A stretch of 11,444 bases of DNA from an uncultured Collinsella sp. (lineage in GTDB: Bacteria > Actinomycetota > Coriobacteriia > Coriobacteriales > Coriobacteriaceae): NCBI GenBank assembly GCA_902470835.1, contig CABRHR010000064.1:1-11444 (forward strand), in the 5' to 3' direction. The notes below the pieces were generated by a model. The model was not told the DNA's origin, made no database searches, and worked only from the letters and a program-made list of their open reading frames with translations. A program made the translations under genes and the position numbers. Shown here piece after piece: positions 5,523 to 11,444 of the stretch. Each line of letters starts with the position of its first letter. Position 1 is the stretch's first letter.

Positions 5523-5855
5523 CTACCCGTCGACGACCTCGGCAAGCCAAACATTGAGGGTATCGACCTCGGGGCAGCAGAACTTTGCCGTGCCGGGCTC
5601 GTTGCCAGGCACGGTGCCGCCGTAGCGCAGGATGTCGATATAGGGAAAGCCCACGTGGCAGGCCATGGCGCACATCTTGCCGCGATCGCGGTCGAAGTCA
5701 AAGACATCGCCCGGCTTGTGACCATGATGGCAGCGGCACATCCCCAGCTGGTCCACGCAGCTAATGCGGATACGCGGACGCTTGCCGCGCGGAGCGCCGA
5801 GCGGCTTGTTCTCGCCCGAAGGCTCGGTGGAGCCGCTCTCTGCCGCGTTACTCAT
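5523..5855 (-). CDS. Small cysteine-rich TIGR04076-family-like protein
   Basis: 110 residues from ATG 5855; a TTG two codons further upstream is less likely as a start. Residues 1-27 are polar and probably disordered. The core follows the TIGR04076 pattern: a short strand (RIRISCVDQ), HGHKPGDVFDF (44-54), MCAMACHVGFPYIDILRYGG (61-80) and a Cys-Cys-Pro near the end (93-95). Seven cysteines (33, 40, 42, 62, 66, 93, 94) and several histidines could bind a metal or act in redox chemistry; that is inference, as the family has no settled function. The start codon overlaps the kinase stop by 8 nt (ATGAGTAA, 5855-5848), and no strong ribosome site precedes it, so translation is probably coupled to the kinase. 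Confidence 0.75.
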   Translation of the reverse strand: MSNAAESGSTEPSGENKPLGAPRGKRPRIRISCVDQLGMCRCHHGHKPGDVFDFDRDRGKMCAMACHVGFPYIDILRYGGTVPGNEPGTAKFCCPEVDTLNVWLAEVVDG

Positions 5856-6672
5856 GGTCAATCACATCCAGACAGGCTTCGATGGGCAGACCGGCCGACT
5901 TATCCTCCTGGTCGGCATTGCGCTCGATAAGCTCGGCAACCACGCGCATGGCATCGGCCGTCGCACGCTGCAGGCTCCAACCGGCCATAACGCGGCCCAC
6001 AAGCACCGCCGAGAACGTGTCGCCCGTGCCGGGAAAATAGACCGGGATCAGCTCGAAGGGAATCGTGAAGTACTCTCCCGCCACATGGTCAAAGCCGATA
6101 ACGGAATTCTGCCCATCGACCACAGCGCTCGTTATGACCACCGACTTGGCGCCCAGCGCGCGCACGGCGTCCACGAGCGCGTGGGCCTCGTCGACCGAAA
6201 TCTGTTCGGCAATAGGCGTATCGGCGAGCAGGCATGCCTCGGTGTAGTTGGGCACCGCGTAGTCGGCGCACTCGAGCAGGCTGCGCATGAGGCCAATCGT
6301 GGACTCGGGCACGCCGGCGTAGAGCTTGCCGTTATCACCCATGATGGGATCGACAAACACTTTGGTGCCCTTTTGCGCGCGACGGTGGCAGAAGTCCGAA
6401 ATGATACGCGTCTCTTCCTCGGTCACGATAAAGCCAGTCGAGATGGCATCGAACTCAAAGCCAAGCTCCTCCCAGATGGCAAGGCTCTGACGCACGTACT
6501 CCGTAGTGTCGTGGATGTAGAACTTGGGGTAGTTGAGCGTATCGGACACAAGCGCCGTCGGCAGGTTGTGAATACGGTAGCCCATGTGCGACAGCACCGG
6601 TAGCATGGCGGAAAGAGCGACCTTGCCGTAGCCGCACATATCGTTGATCAGCAGCAGCTGAGTGTTCTTCAT
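5848..6672 (-). CDS. Pyridoxal/pyridoxamine kinase (ribokinase-like)
   Basis: 274 residues. The enzyme phosphorylates vitamin B6 vitamers (pyridoxal, pyridoxine, pyridoxamine) at the 5' hydroxyl using ATP, the salvage route to pyridoxal phosphate in the cytosol. Diagnostic stretches are INDMCGYGKVALSAMLPVLS (9-28), LPTALVSDTLNYPKF (37-51), STGFIVTE (78-85), VFVDPIMGDNGKLY (105-118), PNYTEACLL (141-149) and the catalytic PGTGDTFSA (214-222), with Asp218 as the expected base. The start at ATG 6672 follows AAGGGGGGA by about 6 nt. It is the first gene of a two-gene minus-strand unit and overlaps the TIGR04076 gene by 8 nt. A hydroxymethylpyrimidine kinase (ThiD-like) role is possible, but the DTLNY and MGDNGKLY segments favour a B6 kinase. 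Confidence 0.9.
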   Translation of the reverse strand: MKNTQLLLINDMCGYGKVALSAMLPVLSHMGYRIHNLPTALVSDTLNYPKFYIHDTTEYVRQSLAIWEELGFEFDAISTGFIVTEEETRIISDFCHRRAQKGTKVFVDPIMGDNGKLYAGVPESTIGLMRSLLECADYAVPNYTEACLLADTPIAEQISVDEAHALVDAVRALGAKSVVITSAVVDGQNSVIGFDHVAGEYFTIPFELIPVYFPGTGDTFSAVLVGRVMAGWSLQRATADAMRVVAELIERNADQEDKSAGLPIEACLDVIDHE

Positions 6673-6796
6673 GAGTGTCCCCCCTTGGGTCGGGAGCGGC
6701 GCAAAGTCGCCACAGTGCGACTAAGTGTAGCGCAGGGAACGCAGCAGACGGGTGCCGACGCCGTGGAGGGCGAATTGTTGCGGAAAGGTTTCGGAA

Positions 6797-6831
6797 AATG
6801 ATCCCTTTTCCTCCGTCCCCCACGGATCATT
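6797..6831. repeat. Inverted repeat, REP-like
   Basis: AATGATCC (6797-6804) and GGATCATT (6824-6831) are perfect 8-bp arms separated by 19 bp. Outer GG/CC pairs extend the stem if two A are bulged. The spacer has an alternative CCGT/ACGG hairpin (6813-6816, 6822-6825). No T-run follows. Confidence 0.5.
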
Positions 6832-6904
6832 CCAACATGTAAACGTCGATGTTTTGGCAATGCCAGCGAGCGGGTCGCATTTGAGGCAAGGTGACGTGAA
6901 ACGA

Positions 6905-6933
6905 AAGGGCGCTGACCTTCTGGTCGCGCCCTT
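6905..6933. repeat. Strong bulged hairpin, possible minus-strand terminator
   Basis: AAGGGCGC (6905-6912) pairs with GCGCCCTT (6926-6933), and GACC (6914-6917) with GGTC (6922-6925), with one bulged T and a TTCT loop. On the minus strand it is followed by TCGTTTC, a weak T-tract, so termination is possible but not convincing. No gene ends here from either side. Confidence 0.45.
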
Positions 6934-6980
6934 GAAGTTGAACGTCAGATTGTCCAAATGCGGCCCGCGCAGCGTCGGCT

Positions 6981-7009
6981 GGTCCGCCGTTCGTTAGAAC
7001 GGCGGGACC
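6981..7009. repeat. Stable hairpin upstream of the marR promoter
   Basis: GCCGTTC (6986-6992) pairs with GAACGGC (6997-7003) over a GTTA loop. The stem is extended by GGTCC (6981-6985) with GGACC (7005-7009) across one bulged G. There is no T-run on either strand. It lies directly before the first of two direct repeats. Confidence 0.5.
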
Positions 7010-7047
7010 AATAGGTTTGGTAAAACCGCGTAACAATAAGTTTGGTA
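7009..7047 (+). repeat. 14-bp direct repeat just upstream of the -35 box
   Basis: CAATAGGTTTGGTA (7009-7022) and CAATAAGTTTGGTA (7034-7047) match at 13 of 14 positions and start 25 bp apart. The second ends 2 bp before the TTGACA -35 element. This is the typical position for an activator or a second regulator; function is unproven. Confidence 0.5.
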
Positions 7048-7049
7048 CC

Positions 7050-7078
7050 TTGACAATTATTTCTTACGCTCCTAGATT
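7050..7078 (+). promoter_or_regulatory. Promoter of the marR-ABC-ABC operon
   Basis: A consensus -35 TTGACA (7050-7055) is followed by a 17-bp spacer and -10 TAGATT (7073-7078, 4 of 6). The predicted start is near 7085, giving a leader of roughly 50 nt with the ribosome site AAAGGAG (7115-7121). Confidence 0.7.
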
Positions 7079-7112
7079 AGTTAGGCACAAAACAATCCCA
7101 CTACCTAACTAA
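7077..7112. promoter_or_regulatory. Inverted-repeat operator, probably bound by the MarR protein
   Basis: TTAGTTAGG (7077-7085) and CCTAACTAA (7104-7112) are perfect 9-bp reverse complements separated by 18 bp. The left arm overlaps the end of the -10 box and the predicted start site. TAGTTAG-type half sites are common for MarR regulators of ABC exporters. The wide spacing means it could instead be two separate half-operators or an RNA hairpin. Confidence 0.6.
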
Positions 7113-7133
7113 AGAAAGGAGCGATACGAATTC

Positions 7134-7640
7134 ATGTGCGATGAACCCATTAACCTTCGTCCGCACGAGCCCGGCGGCGACCCGTCGCAGCCGGCAGACG
7201 TGCCCGAAGCAGTTAACGGCGAAGACAAGCTCGCCAAGCGCATCCTGAGCGGCCTAGGCTTTTGCGGCCACTACATGCACTTTCACGGCGGCGGCGTGTC
7301 CGGCAAGGCGCCCATCGTCTGCCTGCTTGCCAAGCAGGCAGACGGAGAGATGTCGCAGCAGGAACTCGGCATGCACTTCGACCTCAAGCCGGGGTCGCTT
7401 TCCGAAATCTTGTCCAAGCTCGAGTGCGCCGGCATCATCGAGCGCAGCCGCAATCCAAAAGATCGCCGGCAGCTCACCATTCGCCTGACCGAGATCGGCT
7501 GGGAGAAGGCCCGCATCGACCAGGCCGCCCGCATCCGCTTTAGGGAGCAGGCCTTTAGCGCGCTCACCCACGACGAGTGCGAGCAGCTTGCCGAAATGCT
7601 CGAGAAAATTCGCGTAACATGGGAGGAACTGGATGATTAA
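7134..7640 (+). CDS. MarR-family transcriptional regulator
   Basis: 168 residues. The first 30 or so are polar and Pro/Gly-rich. The winged helix-turn-helix spans about 57-122: helix-turn-helix SQQELGMHFDLKPGSLSEIL (74-93), then KLECAGIIERS and a wing NPKDRRQLTIRLTEIG (107-122) carrying the Asp-Arg-Arg typical of MarR proteins. Such dimers bind palindromic operators and release on binding phenolic or lipophilic ligands or on oxidation; Cys44, Cys63 and Cys97 leave redox sensing open. The ribosome site AAAGGAG lies 12 nt before the ATG, rather far. The gene overlaps the first ABC gene by 8 nt (ATGATTAA, 7633-7640). Autorepression through the inverted repeat at 7077-7112 is the likely control. 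Confidence 0.9.
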   Translation: MCDEPINLRPHEPGGDPSQPADVPEAVNGEDKLAKRILSGLGFCGHYMHFHGGGVSGKAPIVCLLAKQADGEMSQQELGMHFDLKPGSLSEILSKLECAGIIERSRNPKDRRQLTIRLTEIGWEKARIDQAARIRFREQAFSALTHDECEQLAEMLEKIRVTWEELDD

Positions 7641-9456
7641 AACCCTTATGGGCAGCATCCGCGATTACATGAAGGTCACGATCGCCACGCCGCTGTTGGT
7701 GCTTGGCGAGGTAATCTGCCAGATGATGATCCCGTTTATCACCGCCGACATGATCGACGCCATCAAGGACGGCACCGCCGTTACCGAGATGCTGCCCACC
7801 GCCGGCCTTCTCGTACTCATCGCGCTGACGTCACTCGCCTTTGGCGCCGCCGCGGGCATCACCTGCAGCCATGCCAGCTGCGGCTTTGCCAAGAACCTGC
7901 GTCGCGACCTGTTCTACAAGATCCAGACGTTCAGCTTCGCCAACATCGACGAGTTCTCGAGCTCCTCGCTCGTCACCCGCCTCACCACCGACATCAACAA
8001 CGTGCAGCAGGCCTTTATGATGCTCATCCGCATCGCCGTGCGCTCGCCGCTGGTGCTGGTCTTTGCCTTTACCATGGCATACGCCATGGGCGGCAGCGTC
8101 GCCATGGTCTACCTGGTCATCATTCCGCTGCTGGGCTTTGGCCTGTTCTTTATCATCTATAAGGTGCGCCCGATCTTTGCCCGCGTGTTCCGCAAGTACG
8201 ACGCGCTCAACGAGTCGGTCGAGGAAAACGTCACCGGCATGCGCGTGGTCAAGAGCTACGTGCGCCAGGAATACGAGAAGGAGAAGTTCGCCACCGCCGC
8301 GCGCGATGTCCAGATGGACTTCACCCGCGCCGAGAAGCTGCTCGCCTTCAACAACCCCATGATGAACATCTGCGTCAACGGCGCGTTCGTCGTCATCATC
8401 TACCTGGGCTCCAAGCTCATCATCACGAGCCAGGGCACCCTGTTCGACGTGGGTCAGCTCTCCTCCATCTTTACCTACGGCTTCCAGATTCTGATGAGCC
8501 TAATGCAGCTGTCGATGATCTTTGTCATGGTGACCATGGCAGACGAGTCGGCGCACCGCATTACCGAGGTGCTGGCCGCCGAGCCCACGATCGCCAACCC
8601 GACCGAGCCCGTGCACGAGGTTGCCGACGGCTCCATCGACTTCGATCACGTGAGCTTTAAGTATTCCGAGCATGCCCGCCGCCAGGCGCTCGACGATATC
8701 GACCTGCATATTAAGAGCGGCGAGACCATCGGCATTATCGGTGGCACCGGCTCGGCCAAGTCGACGCTCGTGAACCTGATCGCCCGCCTGTACGATGTCA
8801 CCGAGGGCACCGTGCGCGTCGGCGGCGTGGACGTGCGCGACTACGACCTGGACGCGCTGCGCCACCAGGTAGCCATGGTCCTGCAGAAAAACGTGCTGTT
8901 TAGCGGCACCATCGCCGAGAACCTGCGCTGGGGCGACCCGAACGCCACCGACGAGGAAGTCCGCGAGGCCGCACATCTGGCCTGCGCCGACGAGTTTGTC
9001 GACGGCTTCCCCAAGGGCTACGACACCTGGATCGAGCAGGGCGGCTCCAACGTTTCCGGCGGCCAGAAGCAGCGCCTGTGCATCGCGCGTGCCCTGCTGC
9101 GTCGCCCCAAGATCTTGATCCTGGACGACTCCACGAGCGCCGTCGACACCAAGACCGACGCCAAGATCCGCGAGGGCCTGGCGAGCTACCTGCCCAACAC
9201 GACCAAGCTCATCATCGCCCAGCGCATCAGCTCCGTGCAGGACGCCGACCGCATCATCGTCATGGAGGGCGGCCGCATCAAGGACATCGGCAACCACGAT
9301 GAGCTGCTCAAGACGAGCGAGATCTACCGCGAGACCTTTACCTCGCAAAATAAGATGAGTGCCGAAGGCGAGGACGCGGGCGAGACCGCCGCAGCCGACA
9401 CCGAGGCATCCGCACCGCAAGCTCAGACCCAGGAAGGAGGCGAGGCACATGAGTAA
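7633..9456 (+). CDS. ABC exporter half-transporter with degenerate ATPase site
   Basis: 607 residues: a type IV exporter membrane domain (about 15-310, six helices), then a nucleotide-binding domain (about 340-575) and an acidic Ala-rich tail (about 578-607). Walker A is GGTGSAKST (370-378), the Q-loop is Gln418, the signature is VSGGQ (474-478) and Walker B is LILDD. The catalytic glutamate is Asp499 and the H-loop histidine is Gln530 (IIAQRIS). These changes mark the non-hydrolysing site of heterodimeric exporters such as TM287/288, BmrCD and LmrCD. Its intact signature would serve the active site of the partner encoded next. GGGAGGA lies 5-6 nt before ATG 7633. It likely exports drugs, lipids or peptides; the substrate is unknown. 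Confidence 0.93.
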   Translation: MIKTLMGSIRDYMKVTIATPLLVLGEVICQMMIPFITADMIDAIKDGTAVTEMLPTAGLLVLIALTSLAFGAAAGITCSHASCGFAKNLRRDLFYKIQTFSFANIDEFSSSSLVTRLTTDINNVQQAFMMLIRIAVRSPLVLVFAFTMAYAMGGSVAMVYLVIIPLLGFGLFFIIYKVRPIFARVFRKYDALNESVEENVTGMRVVKSYVRQEYEKEKFATAARDVQMDFTRAEKLLAFNNPMMNICVNGAFVVIIYLGSKLIITSQGTLFDVGQLSSIFTYGFQILMSLMQLSMIFVMVTMADESAHRITEVLAAEPTIANPTEPVHEVADGSIDFDHVSFKYSEHARRQALDDIDLHIKSGETIGIIGGTGSAKSTLVNLIARLYDVTEGTVRVGGVDVRDYDLDALRHQVAMVLQKNVLFSGTIAENLRWGDPNATDEEVREAAHLACADEFVDGFPKGYDTWIEQGGSNVSGGQKQRLCIARALLRRPKILILDDSTSAVDTKTDAKIREGLASYLPNTTKLIIAQRISSVQDADRIIVMEGGRIKDIGNHDELLKTSEIYRETFTSQNKMSAEGEDAGETAAADTEASAPQAQTQEGGEAHE

Positions 9457-11368
9457 GGCCGCTACCGCCGAGCGCGCGCGCAACCGCAAGGGCGGCACCA
9501 TGACGCGCCTGATCAAGATGCTCTTTGGCTTCTACCCGGTGCTTTTGCCCCTCGTCGTCGCCGGCGTTGTGCTCTGCGCCATCATCAACTCCATCGGCGC
9601 GACGTTTCTCCAGAGCGCGCTGCAGGTCATTAGCGAATCGTGGCAGTCGGGCGACTGGACGGCCGCGCAGCCCAAGATTCTGAAGCTCGTGACCACCCTC
9701 GGCTGCATCTACGCCGTGGGCGTCGCCTCCTCGCTCTTCTGGAACCGCGCCATGGCCGTCATCACGCAGGGCTCGCTCGAGAAGCTGCGCGAGAAGATGT
9801 TCAACCGCATGCAGGACCTGCCGATTCGCTACTTCGACACGCACCAGCGCGGCGACATCATGAGCCACTACACCAACGACATCGACACGCTGCGTCAGAT
9901 GATCAGCCAGTCGCTGCCCAACCTGCTCATGACGATCATCGTCATCGTCACCGTGTTCTTCATCATGCTGTATTACAGCGTGTGGATGTGCCTGGTCATC
10001 ATTGCCGGCGTCGCCTTTATGACCTTTATGACCAAGCTGCTCGGCTCCAACTCCGCGCGCTTCTTTATCGCGCAGCAGACCGAGCTCGGCGTGGTCGAGG
10101 GCCATATCGAGGAAGTCATGAACGGCCAGAAAGTCGTCAAGGCGTTCTGTCACGAGTCCGCCGCCGAGGCCGATTTTGACGAGCGCAACGAGAAGCTCTT
10201 CGAGGTCTCGCAGAAGGCCAACATGTACGCCAACATCCTCATGCCGATCCTCGGGAACCTGGGCGACTTGCTCTACGTGCTGGTCGCGCTGACCGGCGGC
10301 ATCTTACTGGCGCTGGGCGTGCCCAACCTGAGCCTCTCGGGCATGGCGCTCTCCATCGCCGTCGTGGTGCCGTTCCTCAACATGACCAAGCAGTTCTGCG
10401 GCCAGATCGGCCAGATCTCGCAGCAGATCAACGCCGTAGTCATGGGCCTTGCCGGCGCCGAGCGTATCTTTGAGCTACTCGACGAGGAGCCCGAGGCCGA
10501 CGAGGGCTACGTGACGCTTGTCAACGCACAGGTGAATCCCGACACCTGGCAGCTCGAGGAGGCCGACCACCACACCGGCATGTGGGCTTGGAAGCACCCG
10601 CACCGCGCGACCGGCGAGATCGAGTACGTGCCGCTGCGTGGCGACCTGGTCATGGACAACGTGGACTTTGGCTATACGCCCGACCACGAGGTGCTGCACG
10701 GCGTGTCTGTGTACGCCAAGCCGGGCCAGAAGGTCGCGTTTGTCGGCGCCACCGGTGCCGGCAAGACGACCATCACCAACCTCATCAACCGCTTCTACGA
10801 CATTGCCGACGGCAAGATCCGCTACGACGGCATCAACGTCAACAAGATTCGCAAGTCCGATCTGCGTCGCTCGCTCGGCGTGGTGCTGCAGGACGTGAAC
10901 CTGTTCACCGGCACCGTCATGGACAACATCCGCTACGGCAACCTGGACGCCACCGACGAGGAGTGCATCAAGGCGGCCAAGCTCGCGGGAGCGGACGACT
11001 TTATCACCCGTCTGCCCGACGGCTACGACACCATGCTCACCGGCAACGGCGCGCAGCTGTCGCAGGGCCAGCGCCAGTTGATCTCGATTGCGCGCGCCGC
11101 CGTCGCCGATCCGCCGGCGATGATTCTGGACGAGGCCACGAGCTCCATCGACTCCCGCACCGAGGCAATCGTGCAGGCGGGCATGGACAAGCTCATGGAG
11201 GGCCGCACGACGTTTGTCATCGCGCATCGCCTCTCCACCGTGCGCAACTCCGACGCGATTATCTGCCTGGACCACGGCCGCATCATCGAGCGCGGCAACC
11301 ACGACGAGCTGATCGCCAAGCGCGGGTACTACTACCAGCTCTACACCGGAGCGTTTGAGCTGGAGTAG
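9449..11368 (+). CDS. ABC exporter half-transporter with catalytic ATPase site
   Basis: 639 residues from ATG 9449, chosen because AGGAAGGAGG (9431-9440) lies 8 nt upstream and the ATG overlaps the previous stop by 8 nt (ATGAGTAA). The frame stays open to an ATG at 9359, but that extension is Arg/Pro-rich and an artefact. The membrane domain is about 20-330. Walker A is GATGAGKTT (433-441), Walker B is MILDEATSSID with catalytic Glu562, and His593 is the H-loop. The signature is LSQGQ (537-541), not LSGGQ. It therefore carries the catalytic Walker motifs and the weakened signature, complementary to the upstream partner. Residues about 351-397 form an extra linker between membrane domain and NBD, rich in Trp and His, seen in this exporter subfamily. 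The stop is TAG 11366-11368. Confidence 0.94.
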   Translation: MSKAATAERARNRKGGTMTRLIKMLFGFYPVLLPLVVAGVVLCAIINSIGATFLQSALQVISESWQSGDWTAAQPKILKLVTTLGCIYAVGVASSLFWNRAMAVITQGSLEKLREKMFNRMQDLPIRYFDTHQRGDIMSHYTNDIDTLRQMISQSLPNLLMTIIVIVTVFFIMLYYSVWMCLVIIAGVAFMTFMTKLLGSNSARFFIAQQTELGVVEGHIEEVMNGQKVVKAFCHESAAEADFDERNEKLFEVSQKANMYANILMPILGNLGDLLYVLVALTGGILLALGVPNLSLSGMALSIAVVVPFLNMTKQFCGQIGQISQQINAVVMGLAGAERIFELLDEEPEADEGYVTLVNAQVNPDTWQLEEADHHTGMWAWKHPHRATGEIEYVPLRGDLVMDNVDFGYTPDHEVLHGVSVYAKPGQKVAFVGATGAGKTTITNLINRFYDIADGKIRYDGINVNKIRKSDLRRSLGVVLQDVNLFTGTVMDNIRYGNLDATDEECIKAAKLAGADDFITRLPDGYDTMLTGNGAQLSQGQRQLISIARAAVADPPAMILDEATSSIDSRTEAIVQAGMDKLMEGRTTFVIAHRLSTVRNSDAIICLDHGRIIERGNHDELIAKRGYYYQLYTGAFELE

Positions 11369-11399
11369 GACCGGTTACTGACGGAGGGCGCCCCGGGGG

Positions 11400-11444
11400 C
11401 TGTCTCTTATACACATCTGACGCTGCCGACGAAGAGGATAGTGT
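11400..11444. other. Sequencing adapter (Nextera/Tn5) with i5 index, not genomic
   Basis: Bases 11400-11418 are the 19-bp Tn5 mosaic end (CTGTCTCTTATACACATCT). They continue with GACGCTGCCGACGA (11419-11432), the reverse complement of the Nextera read-1 adapter. The next 8 bases, AGAGGATA (11433-11440), reverse complement to TATCCTCT, which I recall as Nextera XT index S503, and GTGT (11441-11444) begins the P5 arm. Genomic sequence ends at about 11399. Confidence 0.97.

Larger units (their letters stand above)
6673..7133. other. 461-bp noncoding divergent region between the kinase and marR
   Basis: I see no credible gene on either strand. From left to right it holds a 6-bp palindrome AGTCGC/GCGACT (6705-6710, 6717-6722) in the kinase leader, an 8-bp inverted repeat (6797-6831), a 12-bp bulged hairpin (6905-6933), another bulged hairpin (6981-7009), a 14-bp direct repeat (7009-7047), the marR promoter and a MarR-type operator. 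No confident kinase promoter was found; TACACT (minus strand, 6730-6725) is a weak -10 candidate without a matching -35. Confidence 0.6.

Noticed and set aside
9359..9448. Upstream start for the second ABC gene
   Set aside because: The 30 added residues are Arg/Pro-rich and overlap the tail of the first ABC gene; ATG 9449 has a strong ribosome site 8 nt upstream.
8500..9516. Long minus-strand open frames opposite the ABC genes (also 9338-10153 and 10475-11302)
   Set aside because: They are antisense shadows of genes with clear Walker motifs, have biased composition and lack ribosome sites.

Overview
The window is one GC-rich bacterial chromosome fragment ending in sequencing-library adapter. 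Gene content and composition (strong G/C third positions, a TIGR04076 protein, an AAA/DUF4143 ATPase, a MarR-controlled ABC half-transporter pair, abundant palindromic intergenic repeats) fit a gut actinobacterium of class Coriobacteriia, most likely Collinsella or a close relative. The genus is an inference; no rRNA or other marker gene is present.

Layout from left to right. (1) 1-727, minus: the 5' two thirds or so of a DASS/SLC13-like anion permease, cut by the window edge. (2) 728-990: a minus-strand intrinsic terminator, a 19-bp near-palindrome and two REP-like inverted repeats; the last of these supplies the stop codon of the next gene. (3) 991-1938, minus: a two-domain protein joining an LpdD-like (prenyl-flavin chaperone-like) domain to an isopentenyl-diphosphate-isomerase-like Nudix domain whose catalytic cysteine has moved by one residue. 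(4) 1939-2084: a divergent promoter region with a second copy of the 19-bp palindrome. (5) 2085-3350, plus: an MFS exporter whose promoter predicts a leaderless mRNA. (6) 3452-3548: three 33-bp-phased palindromes that together form a 97-bp dyad, just before an AAA+/DUF4143 ATPase (3562-4932), followed by a low-molecular-weight tyrosine phosphatase (4966-5412). (7) 5523-6672, minus: a coupled pair, pyridoxal/pyridoxamine kinase then a small cysteine-rich TIGR04076 protein. (8) 6673-7133: a 461-bp noncoding region with several hairpins, a direct repeat, a good sigma-70-type promoter and a MarR-like operator. (9) 7134-11368, plus: marR-ABC-ABC operon with 8-nt stop/start overlaps, encoding a heterodimeric exporter with one degenerate and one consensus ATPase site. 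(10) 11400-11444: Nextera/Tn5 adapter plus i5 index, which is not biological.

How the parts work together. The MarR protein very probably represses its own operon through the inverted repeat that begins inside the -10 box, so the exporter would be induced by a ligand. The two copies of the 19-bp palindrome suggest one regulator acting on the permease, the Nudix gene and perhaps the MFS gene. The ATPase appears to have a private multi-operator promoter. The least conventional items are the LpdD-like/IDI-like fusion and the symmetric triple palindrome before the DUF4143 ATPase.
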